From Omphiscola glabra (Eukaryota > Mollusca > Gastropoda > Lymnaeidae), in assembly GCA_964017045.1 (NCBI GenBank), contig OZ024802.1:11730435-11794434 (forward strand): 64,000 nt of DNA, written 5' to 3'. The notes under the pieces are model-generated. The model saw only the letters and a list, made by a program, of their open reading frames with translations. It made no database searches and had not been told where the DNA came from. The position numbers were made by a program, and so were the translations under genes. Positions 24,340-36,500 of the stretch are shown here, piece after piece (within the stretch, counting starts at the first letter, position 1; each line of letters opens with the position of its first letter).

Positions 24340-24413
24340 ACAGTCCGGGTCTATGGATGCAGTGAAGACGTCTAAAGCCCTCCGTGGACTGCAGCGCCAC
24401 TGATGACGGACGA
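24340..24413 (+). mobile_element. Possible LINE 3'-end remnant
   Basis: The frame just before the stop reads as a KALRGLQRH-type ending followed by a stop, similar to the last residues coded by the LINE remnant at 43,400-43,598 (shared GCAGCGCCAC/GTAGCGCCAC). Only a few tens of bases are alignable, so it is a truncated tail at best. Confidence 0.3.
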
Positions 24414-26889
24414 TGAACTTGAGCAAAAGCAGAAAATTACAAATGTCCAAGGCATTAAAAACCAGTAAAGGTAAATAAACTTTTCATCTGGGTCATGTTT
24501 TAAAATGTGAGAACTCCGCTAGGATCAGATGTAGCTATTAAAAAAAACAACTGTAATAACACTTTTTATTTTAATAAATTTATTCTAAATTATTTTTAAT
24601 AAGCTTGTTGACAGAATTTCGATTTTAAATCAAGCCGTGACATTTGCGATTTTAACTTCTATTGTAATTATTATAATAAATTATTCTTACAATTATTATT
24701 AGTATTATTATTACTTTTATTACTATTATTATTACATTAACACCTTATATCAACTTTCAGATATGAGCAACAACCTTTTAAAACTGAGCATGCTCAGCCC
24801 CCAACTAGCTCAAGAATTCTGTTAACTCTGTTCACTCTGCTAAAATCTCAGGACAACTTCTTGACAGGACAACTTCTTGACAGGACAACTTCTTGAACCC
24901 AAGGCTACCAGACTGGGGGGTGGGGGGGGGGGACGACGTAAATCAAATTTGAGGGGTTGGGGGTTGCCCTTAACCAGAGTCACTACTAAGAGATCTCTAT
25001 GAATTAGTTGAACATTATCAAACCGGGGACGTCTGCTTGTCTTGTCGTTTGGACGTGGCAAAAATGGACATCTTCAAGATGTCGGGGATTTGGGGGGGGG
25101 GGGGGGTGTCGAGGAAGTGACACGAAAGTGAAACACGTCGTGACAGTCTATCAGTTCATTGGCGTGTGATGTAATTGTTACTGTAGTAACACTTAACGGG
25201 TATGGAGAAAAAAAAGGGGGGGGGGGGGTTATAGAAATATAGTCCAAGGGTTCTCAAATAATGAGAGAAGTACACCATTTCGAGGTTGTTGTTTTTTTTT
25301 TAAATCAGAGGCAGTGTATAGAGGACATAACAAGATGAACAAACATAAACAACAAACATAAACAGCAAACATAAACAGCAAACAAACAACAAAAATAGGG
25401 GGGGGCATGGTGACCTAGAGATTACATTAATGAAAACAAATTTAAGTTAATGCGGTGCAGTGTGAGTTCATCTCTTCGTCCAGGGTAAGGGTCAACATAA
25501 AAAACTCTTCGTCCAGGGTAAGGGTCAACATAAAAAAACCCAACAACTTCAGTCTAAAAGGGCGCCACACAGTGACGTCATATAAGATGGCTTTGCAGAA
25601 ACTTTGAGCTTTTGGGGGTTTCCCGTTGCCATACCAATCAATTCGATCATTATATGCCTTACAATAGAAAGGGAATGAATCAATAGAAGGAGTGATAATA
25701 AGTGGATGTGAGTTAAAATGTGAACAGTTGAAAGGTGTTACCGAGGGTTACCATCTGCTATACACATATGACACTATAATATCACACCGAATGACACTTG
25801 GGCGAGGAGTAGGAATCGCAGACCAAAAAAAAAAAACCACGTGTCATATCGAATACTTTATTTTATCTGTCCTCGGAAAGACTTTTAACAATTCAGCTTA
25901 GACCCCATCTCATTTATCAGCCGAACTGTAGCAGGCATTACGCATGAAAGGGCTTTTTTTTAAAGGGTCAAATTTCTGGGTGCGACTTGGCGTCTGCTTT
26001 TATTTAAAAGACGTCATCACTGTATATTTTGGTCACAGGTATGAATGCGCGATGAAAATGTACGATGTTTGTACGAAAACAGTCAATGTACACAAATCTC
26101 TTTTCATTGAATATGTCAGTACTGACAGTCAAGATGGCTTTGTACGGTTAAAAAAAAAAAGAAGATCAGTATTGAAATGACGAAGATGAAAATCCTGTAT
26201 TGAGACTATTTTCTTTTTTTGTTTTTGTTTATAAGAAATATAAGACAGTCTAAATAGGGTGACACATACAAACATCAACCAAACAAATTGAATTGGATGC
26301 GTTCGTCTCTCAGAATGGATGGTGAATCAAAGAGTTGATAAGAGAAGAAGAAGAAAAAACCACCCAACTTTCTAATGTATCACTATCGTGTTGTACAGGT
26401 GAGCAGAACAGGTTTTGACATAGTGAAGATACGTGGTTAAATTTTAAAACGTGTTTGAAGAGAGGGACTAGGGTAACAATTTTTTTTTTTTTAAATTTGT
26501 ATATTTCTACCTCGGCTGCGTTGTCGTGAAACACGGCTCAGTGCCTCCGATACCAGATAGTCGATTCCAATTATTTTATTTAAAAAATTAGACTCTGGAA
26601 AGTTACGTCACACACTTTGAGAATAGAATTTTTTTTTTTTTTTTTTTTTAATTTAAGTTCAGCGAATGGAAGATTATCACAGATTGTCACAAATTGTCAC
26701 ATAGTGTCACTATAAGCGACAAATTCGGCATTTAAAGTCATTTCACACGTAATGCCTGTTAAAGTTTGGCTGCTAAATGAGATGGTGTCTTGACTAAATT
26801 GTTTAAGTCTTTCTGAAAGACACCAACTAGTAGAGCTAGACAGTTGCTAGAGTGGAACCACCGGGGCAAACGGCGAAGAGGAAGTCCGA
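24414..26889. other. Unassigned stretch with small repeats
   Basis: Small tandem repeats: a 16-bp unit CAGGACAACTTCTTGA three times at 24,849-24,896, and a 33-bp unit starting CTCTTCGTCCAGGGTAAGGG twice at 25,472-25,537. G-runs lie near 24,915, 25,092 and 25,217. A GGGTTCTCAAATAATGAGAG word near 25,249 resembles a hAT left end but has no matching right end. No genes recognised. Confidence 0.5.
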
Positions 26890-27440
26890 AGAGAGCGTGG
26901 AGACTCCGTGTGCTGGATGAGGCTGAGAGAACATGAAGGCTCCGTGTGCTGAATGAGGCTGAGAGAACATGAAGGCTCCGTGTGCTGAATGAGGCTGAGA
27001 GAACATGAAGGCTCCGTGTGCTGAATGAGGCTGAGAGAACATGAAGGCTCCGTGTGCTGAATGAGGCTGAGAAAGCATGAAGGCTCCGTGTGCTGAATGA
27101 GGCTGAGAAAGCATGAAGGCTCCGTGTGCTGAATGAGGCTGAGAGAACATGAAGGCTCCGTGTGCTGAATGAGGCTGAGAGAACATGAAGGCTCCGTGTG
27201 CTGAATGAGGCTGAGAGAACATGGAGGCTCCGTGTGCTGGATGAGACAGAAAACATGGAAGTGCAGTGTGCTGGATGAGGCTGAGAGAACATGGAGGCAC
27301 CGTGTGCTGAATGATGCTGAGAGAACATGAAGGCTCCGTGTGCTGAATGAGGCTGAGAGAACATTGAGGCTCAGTGTGCTGGATGAGACAGAGAACATGG
27401 AAGTGCAGTGTGCTGGATGAGGTTGAGAGAACAGGAAAGA
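26890..27440. repeat. 36-bp minisatellite, about 15 copies
   Basis: Units of 36 bp (TCCGTGTGCTGAATGAGGCT + GAGAGAACATGAAGGC). Copies with GAGAAAGC cluster near 27,070-27,120, and the 3' copies are more diverged (GGATGAGACAGAGAACATGG). The period divisible by three leaves three overlapping minus-strand frames of 201-245 codons reading as histidine/serine-rich repeats. I regard them as artefacts. Confidence 0.95.
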
Positions 27441-27757
27441 GCGGAGAAGAACTAAAACTACTGGCAGGAGTCTGTAAAATGTGGCTGTCTTTGACAGAGG
27501 GCCTCTGTTCCGCAAGAAACTCAAAGGACAAAAGAAGACATTTCAATATATTAACAAAATCATTTGTCCACAAAAATATTTTTTCGAAAAAAATAGTAAT
27601 AAAGAGGACCCCGTATTATTTATTTGAGAATCCTATGTTGGTGGTTTTTAATGATTTGTTCTAGTTTTGCGGCCACATATGTAACAAAGTTTGCTTCTGA
27701 GATTTATTTTACCGGTAACCATTTGAAAAAATACTATTTATAGTCATTATCGATAGT
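27441..27757. other. Unassigned stretch
   Basis: AT-rich, without recognisable elements. Confidence 0.5.
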
Positions 27758-27882
27758 GCATTAAGGATAAATATTGCAACATGCATTTAGAATAAATATT
27801 GCAACATGCATTTAGAATAAATATTGCAACACGCATTAAGAATAAATATTGCAACATGCATTAAGAATAAGTATTGCAACAT
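27758..27882. repeat. 25-bp AT-rich repeat, 5 copies
   Basis: Five copies of GCATTTAGAATAAATATTGC + AACAT at 25-bp spacing, abutting the reverse copy of the dispersed GTCGA repeat. Confidence 0.9.
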
Positions 27883-27887
27883 AAATT

Positions 27888-27985
27888 TTACGTCGATCAA
27901 ACTTCCGTCGATCAAACTTCCGTCGATCAATTTTCCGTCGATGAAATTTCTTTCAAACAAATTTCCGGTAATCAGTTTCCGCGGG
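27888..27985 (-). mobile_element. Dispersed GTCGA/ATTTGATCGAAC repeat, copy C (fragment, reverse)
   Basis: Three tandem CGTCGATCAAACTTC-type units and TTTCTTTCAAACAAATTTCC match the reverse complement of the segments at 24,020 and 38,783. Only the left part of the element is present. Confidence 0.6.
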
Positions 27986-29676
27986 GTAAGCAATAATCTC
28001 GGGAATTGAGAACCCCTAATGCCAATCCTGCTAGTGTTGTTATATTTATAGTTTATCTCATTTTTTAAATAAAAAAAAAACATTCTTACAGTTGTGACGT
28101 CACGACAACAAAACTTGGAGTGGAAGACTCGCTGAAGCAGCGGGGAGATAATCATCCTAATTTGCATGTCATCTTTTAAAATAACGACAGGCGGAGTAAC
28201 GGCTGCTTAGCGGGATACCCAAATTTTTCTTTTTTTTTGTTCCTCTCTTTCTCTTTCCAAATAAGAGGAAAAGGAGTTGGGAATGGGAACAGGGAAAAGG
28301 AAAACGGTTTTGAAACCAGGGACAACTTATGAAATTGTGTGATTAACGTGCGAGCGGAAGCGGGTTGTATTATCGCGTCAAAATCTGATAGATACATCGC
28401 GAGTACCGGGAGACCCTCGAGCGAACATCTCGTTAGAGAAGCGAAAAGTTCGTGTTTTCTAAAAAAAAAATATTTTTATTTTATAATTTTATTAGACCTG
28501 GAGCGTATTTATATCTTTTTTATACCATAAATTCAATATCACACTCCGGTAAATCGTTTACCGTTATCTTTACATGTATAGATTTAATTATTTTATTTTA
28601 TAATTTTATATGAACTGGAGCTTATTTACACACTCGTAAAATGATTTGTTTACAATAAATTCAATCTCACACTCCGGTATATCGTTCTAAGTTATATATA
28701 TGTGTGTATAGTTTAAATATCATAATCCAACATATCTTTTTGTTTTTTTTTAAATATTTTTTATATTGACAACTGGGGGGAGGGGGGGGGGTGGGCCCCT
28801 TTTCGATATCTGAAGGAAAAAAATATATATATATATTTGCATACACACTTATTTAAAAAAAAAATATTAATTTGTTTCGTATCGCTTGAGGCAACATCAT
28901 CCAAAAAGAATATATTTAAAAATGTGGCAGTGATAAAAACTGAAGGCAAAATGAACCTAATGAGAATTCGGTGTAAAAAAAAGGGGGGGGGATGTGGTCA
29001 AAAACAACTTAATGAACTATGGCGTGGGTGGAAAAAATATATAAAGGGGCAAAAATATAGTTCCTACAGGTGAAGAGGTCGTGAATGAAATTAACAATTA
29101 CGTGAAGGTAATAAATGGCGCGAGGCATTATCGAGGGCCAAGCATGAGGTGAGTGAGAGCGCTTTTTTTCCTCCCGCCCTGATCAGTGGTGACATCTACA
29201 TCATCTGCAGTCTCCCTGCACGGTATTAAAAGCTGTATTTGAAATAAATAGGGTATTTAATTATCTTTTTTCCCAAAAGACATAAAATTTGATGTGGTTT
29301 TTTTTTTTTTTGGGGGGGGGGGGGGGGGGGTTGGGGGTGTGGGTTCCCACCTGAAGATTCTTTAATCTTTTCAGCACACAATTTCCCGTGTTCTGTTTTA
29401 GTGATTACTGACAGGGGATGAGGCATCAATAGATAGCTAGTAGAGTAACCGATTCTAACGGCGCCCCCTGAGGTGGGCGGGGGGGGGGGTGTTGATGAAC
29501 CTTCCAGGGCGTATGTTTTTACTAAACATAAAGTAAAGCTGTTCTAAAGACAATCAGCTACTCATCTTTGGCTCTGCCCTAAACAACAGTGGAGAACAGG
29601 TCCAGAGGCCCCATATCCCATATATCCCTACCCGATATGTATCCACCGATGCCTTTCGGCGGCCAATTTCTTGTTC
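27986..29676. other. Unassigned AT-rich stretch
   Basis: Includes duplicated phrases TTATTTTATAATTTTAT and TTCAATATCACACTCCGGTA near 28,480-28,560 and 28,590-28,680 (an old about 120-bp tandem duplication), G-runs near 28,776 and 29,312, and TA-rich bits. No gene. Confidence 0.5.
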
Positions 29677-29684
29677 AGATAAAG

Positions 29685-30468
29685 CAGAGGTCCCCAAAAT
29701 ATTTTGTCTCGTAGACCACTTGCAATGTTTTCGGGTTTTGGTAGACCTGCTTACCTGATATTGATTTTTTGCAAATTCATTAACTTCAAAAGTATTTTTG
29801 AAAGCCGGTAGAGTGCTACTCACTTTGACAGCCGGTAGAGTGCTACTTACTTTGACAGCCGTTAGAGTGCTACTCACTTTGACAGCCGGTAGAGTGCTAC
29901 TCAATTTGACAGCCGGTAGAGTGCTACTCAATTTGACAGCCGGTAGAGTGCTACTCAATTTGACAGCCGGTAGAGTGCTACTCACTTTGACAGCCGGTAG
30001 AGTGCTACTCACTTTGACAGCCGGTAGAGTGCTACTCACTTTGACAGCCGGTAGAGTGCTACTCATTTTGACAGCCGATAGAGTGCTACTCACTTTGGAA
30101 GATTTACATTCACATATCAGAAAATATACCTAATACTTTAAATTTTAATATGATTCTTCATCACGTTTCATGAACATTTATGTGTTTAAAATGTTTACTT
30201 CATAGGTAATTTTATAATTTATGTAGGAAGATTATTTCTTTATATTATAAGGTAATATTATGCAAGTAAATAGGTATTATCTGTGTAAGTGGATTATTCC
30301 ATTCATGGAATGCCAAAATACAAGTCACGACCTGCTTACATGAGATCCACTATCGTTGACCCTCATTTTCAATTCATGGACCCCAGATATGTTTTTTCGC
30401 TGACATGGACCCCTTGCAAGTTGTCGTCGACCCCTTGGGGTCGATGTAGACCACTTTGGGAATCCCTG
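29685..30468. mobile_element. 784-bp hAT-like non-autonomous element with internal minisatellite
   Basis: The left end CAGAGGTCCCCAAAATATTT and the reverse complement of the right end (CAGGGATTCCCAAAGTGGTC) form an imperfect terminal inverted repeat starting CAG. The element is bounded by a perfect 8-bp duplication AGATAAAG (29,677-29,684 and 30,469-30,476), the size made by hAT transposases. The subterminal parts carry GTAGACC/GGACCCC motifs. No transposase is encoded. An 11-copy 27-bp array sits inside, so the array was either carried by or grew within the element. Confidence 0.88.
29803..30097. repeat. 27-bp minisatellite nested in the hAT-like element
   Basis: About 11 copies of GCCGGTAGAGTGCTACTCAC + TTTGACA. 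Variation is limited (ACTTAC, CAATTT, GTTAGAG), so expansion looks recent compared with the element's diverged ends. Both strands are open because the period is 27. Confidence 0.95.
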
Positions 30469-30476
30469 AGATAAAG

Positions 30477-31349
30477 ACACCTGAAACCTCAATGGGTAGC
30501 TGTCAGGGTGCACGATTTAAACCCGTTAATTTCATCGCTTCCGGCTTTCGCGCAATCACGTCACCGCACTTGACATGCAGAATAGAACGCGGTGAACCCT
30601 CGCGTTTTACATCTCATCCCTGGTATAAATATCATGAGTTGTAAAAAAAAATTAAAAAACAAAAAAACAACGTTGATTTCAGTTTAAAATGTGTGTTGTT
30701 TCAGCTCGCTGTTATGACGGAGATTCGGACGCTGGCATAACTTTGTTTCCAAAATACGTTCCGCTGCCGAGGCACCGATATAGGAGTAGCAGCATCGGGG
30801 GGGGACTTAAAATAATATTTGAAAAAATCCGTCCGCTGGCGGCTCAAGGGAACCACCTGTGCCGGGCGTTTGACGCGGGGGTAGCGCTGTTTCGCTCGCG
30901 CTTTCCTCGAGTTTGATGCCATATACATTGAACAGCGTCAGGTGTCGGGTGAGGCGGCCTTTTCACTCGCATAACACCTGGTTCTCACCTGGATTGCGAT
31001 AACACTGGGTAGACCTGGCTCCTCTTCTAACACGTCTGTGCGGACACACCGTTCGCGTCAGTCATTCCACGCCTCACTGAATATCCCAATTCTAGATCGT
31101 TTAAATTTAAAAAAAAAAAAAAATTAAAAAAAGCATTTTAGAAGTAAACTTAAAAAGAAAAAGAAATTGAAAATATTAATACCCCCCCCCCCCCCCCCCA
31201 AAAAAAAAAAGTTTAAAAATAAAGAGTTGAAATCGAAAATTTGTTTTAATCGACGTAGATTAGCTTAGAGAAATGTACACTTAAACTGATGACGTCATTT
31301 CCCTTTCAGCGATGTCTCGAGGTTATTCAAATGTACAAAGTTTGTTATA
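30477..31349. other. Unassigned stretch up to the Helitron
   Basis: 30,520-31,080 is complex and GC-richer, with several CACCTG/CAGGTG words at 30,850-31,000, possibly regulatory. 31,100-31,240 is A-rich with a long C-run at about 31,183. No coding evidence. Confidence 0.45.
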
Positions 31350-31385
31350 TCTATTATATATATAAAAATGAATGTATGTATGTAT
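31350..31385 (+). other. Helitron 5' terminus
   Basis: Begins with TC after a host A and continues as TA-rich sequence, AAAAATGAATG and three GTAT repeats. This is the left-end signature expected for recognition by the Rep protein. Confidence 0.85.
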
Positions 31386-31394
31386 GTATGTTTG

Positions 31395-32935
31395 TCTCAT
31401 ATGCGCTCCCACACCATTCATGCGATTGCAACAAAACTTTGGTGAGTTGTTTACCACCTACCTGGGCATTTAACTGCGACATTAAAAAACTTTTCAATTA
31501 TTTCGTTTTCGGCCGTTGGCCATTCATTCGTTTTTTTTCTTATACGAGCTTTGTAAAAAAATATTACCGTCTGCGCTCATACGCCATTCGTCTGAATGCG
31601 CTAAATCTTTGGTAAAATGTTGCAAGCACGCCCACAAAGGTTGGGAAATAATTATAACCGTTTTAAAATATTCCGTTTTGAGCCAGGGGCCCCATGTTCG
31701 TTTTTTCTTATATGAGCTATATAAATATAGTTTCAAACCGTATGCGCTCCTACACCATTCATGCGATTGCGACAAAACATTGGAGTGTTGTATTCCATAA
31801 ACTCGCGCATTTTACTGAGTCATTATAACACTTTTAAAATATTTTGTTTTGGCCGTTGGCCCCAAAATCGTTTTTTGTTCTAATATGAGCTTTGTAAACA
31901 ATAGATTTTGTCTGCGCTCCTACACCATTTATTTGAATACGCTAAAACTTTGACGAGATGTTGCGAGCATGCCCACAAAGTTTTTTAAATTATTACAACC
32001 GTTTTAAAATATTCCATTTTGAGCCAGGGGCCCCATGTTCGTTTTTTCTTATAGGAACTATATAAATATAATTTCAAACCGTATGCGCTCCTACACCATT
32101 CATGTGATTGCAACAAAACTTTTTTGAAAGATTGTCCATAAGCTTGCGCATTTTACTTATCCCTTACAACACTTTTAAAATATTCCGTTTTTTGCCGTTG
32201 GCCCCAAATTTTTTTTTACTTATAAGAGTTTTCTAAAAAATAAGTTTTGTATGCGCTCTTATACCATTCATCTGAATGCGATAAAACTTTAGTAAGATGT
32301 TTTGCACACGCCCGCAAAGCTTTTTGAATTATTACAACCGTTTAAAAATATTCCGTTTTGAGCAAGGGGCCACATGTTCTATTTTTCCTATATGATCTAT
32401 ACAAATATAATTTCAAACAGAGCTACTACATTAATGGATAGATTTTTAATGATATACAAATAGCAACATTAAACTGTGTGTGTGATATAATAAGTAGGTT
32501 TCTGAAGTAATACAACAATTCTACAATATTCCGTTTGTGCCACCGTTTTATTGTCTTTATAATTATCGTATGCATTCCTATACCATTCATCTGATTGCGA
32601 TAAAACTTTGGTGAATTGATATGCGCACTCCCGCAAATGTTTCTAATTTATTACAACCATTTCACAATATTCCGTTTGGGGTCAGGGACCCCTAATTCCA
32701 TTTTTTCTTAATTTAACTATAAAAATATAATTTAAAACAGAGCTATTTCATGGGTGGATGAAATTGAATCAAATACAAATAACGACATTTCAGTTTATGT
32801 GTTACATAATAAGTAGGTTTCTGAATTAATGCAACCATTTTACAATATTTCGTTTGGGCCGGGGGCCTTAAATTCGTTTTGTTTTCTTAAATGAGCTTCA
32901 TCAATATAATTTCAAACAGAGCCGTCAAAACAACC
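31395..32935 (+). repeat. About 170-bp alternating repeats in the Helitron 5' region
   Basis: The phrase TGCGCTCCTACACCATTCAT and variants recur near 31,400, 31,570, 31,741, 31,911, 32,081, 32,250 and 32,566. Monomers alternate between a type with CATGCGATTGCRACAAAAC and GCCGTTGGCCCC and a type with TGAATGCGCTAAA and GAGCCAGGGGCC, giving a higher-order period of about 340 bp. Later copies are longer and diverged. The first monomer is contiguous with the 5' terminus, so the array looks like repeated duplication of the Helitron left end. It does not code. Confidence 0.85.
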
Positions 32936-33525
32936 ACCCTTGACAGACAGACAGCAATTTGTAGTAAGAGCATGAAAAAACACATTGTTGCATGTTTAGT
33001 GTAGAGAGTATTTTTGTTGTTTTTATAAATAAGCTTGAATTTTGTGACGTATTTTAGAATAGGATATGACGTTGTAAACGTGTTATGGTTTTGAACAGCA
33101 ATGATAAAGTAATTCTATAATAGAGTGTGAGAAATTCGCAGTTGTTTTGTTTTATGAAAAGACATTTGACATGAATCGATGGTTTCTTAAGTTTTTAAAT
33201 TACCCAATAGACAACGAAGGTATTGAACTATAATAACATCTAGATTTTAACGCTGGAATTTATGATTTATAAAGTAATGTGACCCTTATACAACTGGAAA
33301 TGTACTGCCAACAATTCATTGTACTTCCTAACATATGAAAACTATAACCATTAAAAATATCGTTAATTAATTGAATCAAATACAAACAGCGATATTTCAT
33401 TTTGTGTTTGAGGTAACAAGTGGTGTTAAATGTGAAATTAGCATTGTCTATCGAAATATAATAACAGATATCACATGCATTTGTAATATTCGTCACAAAG
33501 CAATACTTTTGCTGTCACATCACTG
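32936..33525 (+). other. Helitron 5' leader upstream of the Rep-helicase
   Basis: AT-rich non-coding segment. It includes an ATTGAATCAAATACAAA-type phrase near 33,372 that echoes sequence near 32,760, so the repeat structure extends weakly here. It presumably contains the promoter, but no specific element can be identified. Confidence 0.5.
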
Positions 33526-36500
33526 ATGCCACCCAAACGAAAAGCTATTGGTTTTTCCACACCTCAAGCGCGAAAGAAAAGGTCATCACGAGCATCGGAA
33601 ACAGTCGAGCAACGAGAAGCACGACTGGAAACCGCTCGAGTATGCAATGCTCAAGCCCGTACATTTGACACAGTGGAGCAACGGGAAGCAAGACTGGAAA
33701 CAGTTCGAGTACGCAACGCTCAAACCCGTTCATCTGAAACAGTCGAGCAACGTGAAGCAAGACTGGCAACCGCTCGAATACGCAATGCTCAAGCCCGTAC
33801 CTTTGACACAGTGGAGCAGCGGGAAGCAAGACTGGAAACAGTTCGAGTACGCAACGCTCAAACCCGTTCATCTGAAACAGTCGAGCAACGTGAAGCAAGA
33901 CTGGCAACCGCCCGAGTACGCAATGCTCGAACCAGACGAACACTGCACGTTGAATTAAATCTTAGTGAATTCCATTACAATGCTAATTATGATTACAGTC
34001 TTCATCCAGGCGTGGTTATTGGAAAAATGGATAAATTATGCGTGTATTGCAGTGCCCTCAAATTTAAGAATGAAACTGCGGGAATTTGCTGCGCGGGTGG
34101 GAAAGTGAAATTGCAAGAATTACATTCACCACCAGAACCATTATCAACCTTGGTATCAGGTGAAACAAGCCAATCGAAACATTTCTTGGCAAACATACGC
34201 AAGTACAATTCATGTTTCCAAATGACATCGTTCGGTGCAACAAATATCGTGCGCGAGAATTACATGCCAACATTTAAAGTGCAAGGGCAAATTTATCATC
34301 GTGCAGGATCACTACTACCACTGCCAGACACAGATCACAAATTTCTTCAAATTTATTTTATGGGGAATACTGATGAACAAATCGATCAACGTTGTCATAT
34401 CAATATGGGCATTAAGAGAGAAATTGTAGCTGTATTGCAATCTCTATTTTTGCAACACAACGAATTAGTTCAATTGTTTAGAAATTCACTTGAACAAATG
34501 CCGACAGATGATTACTCAGTTGTAGTTAGAGCAGACAAAACACCTGCCGGCCAACACGAAAGACAATACAACGCACCAACAATTGATGAAGTTGCGATCG
34601 TTATAGTGGGCGAAGAATTTAACTCACGTGATATAATTCTTCATCGCAGAAATGGTGATGTTCAGCGAGTCTCAGAAACTCATCGCTCATACGACGCATT
34701 GCAATATCCAATTTTATTTTGGCAAGGAGAAGATGGATATCATTTCAACATCAAATTGAGAAATCCACAAACAGATGAGGAATCGAATAAGAAAGTCAGT
34801 TCCAAGAAATACTATTCATATCGATTGATGATTCGTGAGAGTGCCGAAAATCATATCTTGAAATGTCGACAATTGTTCCATCAATACATTGTTGATATGT
34901 ATGCAAAAATCGAAACCGAACGACTCCTCTACATTCGATTAAATCAAAGCAAGTTGCGTTCCGAAGAGTACATTCATTTACGTGATGCAGTTGTGAATGA
35001 TGGCAATGTGAATCCAAATGAATTAGGGAAAATGGTTATACTGCCGGCCACATTTACTGGGAGTCCACGTCACATGCATGAATACGCACAAGATGCAATG
35101 ACATATGTTCGTGCATATGACCGCCCAGATTTTTTTATTACCTTTACATGCAACCCTAAGTGGGATGAAATACAAGAACTGTTGTTAACTGGACAATCAC
35201 CATCAGATCGTCACGATATTGCTGCCCGTGTGTTCAAACAAAAATTGAAATCTTTAATCGATTTTATTGTCAAGCATCATGTTTTTGGAGAGACACGCTG
35301 TTGGATGTATTCCGTTGAATGGCAAAAAAGAGGATTGCCACATGCACACATTTTAATTTGGTTGATCGAAAAAGTCCAAGCAGATCAAATTGATAAAGTC
35401 ATTTCTGCAGAAATACCTGATGGCGACATTGATCAATACTTATTAGAAATCGTCACCAAAAACATGATTCACGGTCCATGTGGCTTACTCAACAAAAATT
35501 CTCCATGCATGTCTGATGGGAAATGTACGAAACGATACCCAAGAGATTTAGTTGCTGAGACTGTCACTGGCAATGACGGATATCCACTATATCGTCGACG
35601 ATCAACTGAAGATGGTGGCAAATCAATCACTTTAAAAGTACGAAACAATGATGTTGAAGTTGATAATCGTTGGGTTGTACCTTATTCACCGTTACTCTCG
35701 AAAACGTTCAAAGCACACATCAATGTCGAGTATTGCAATTCGGTGAAATCGATCAAGTACATTTGCAAATATGTTAACAAAGGAAGCGATATGGCAATTT
35801 TTGGATTGGAAAAAACAACACGATCACTCGATGAAGTCTACCAATATCAACTTGGACGCTACATTAGTAGCAATGAAGCAATATGGCGCATTTTATCATT
35901 TCCAATCCATGAACGCCATCCAACAGTTGTTCATTTGGCAGTGCACCTTGAAAATGGACAGCGCGTGTACTTTACATTAGAAAATGCACGTGCAAGAGCT
36001 TTGTCACCTCCGCCAACAACGTTAACTGCATTTTTCTCATTGTGCGGGAATGATATTTTTGCAAAGTCGCTACTTTACTCTGAAGTGCCAACATATTACA
36101 CATGGAATGCTTTAGCGAAAAGGTTTCAACGTCGCAAACAGGGTAAAGCATTTGAAAAACACCCCAATTTATATTCAACCGACGCATTAGGCCGTCTGTA
36201 CACTGTTCACCCAAACAATGCAGAATGCTTTTACTTGCGATTACTGTTAATCAACGTACGTGGACCGACATCATTCCAAGAATTGAGAACAGTAAACGGT
36301 CAAGTATGTGCCACTTATCGTGAAGCTTGCCAAGAATTAAAACTTCTGGAAAACGATGCTCATTGGGACACTTCGCTTTCTGATGCATCAAATATTGCTC
36401 AACCACAGCAAATACGCACTTTGTTTTCAATCATATTGACAACATGCTTCCCATCCAATCCAAAAGATCTTTGGGAGAAATACAAAGACTACATGAGTGA

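Noticed and set aside
25245..25300. hAT left end at GGGTTCTCAAATAATGAGAG
   Set aside because: The terminal CAG is missing and no right end or target duplication was found.
26759..27573. Histidine/serine-rich repeat proteins of 200-245 residues
   Set aside because: All three minus-strand frames of a 36-bp array are open, so none is privileged.
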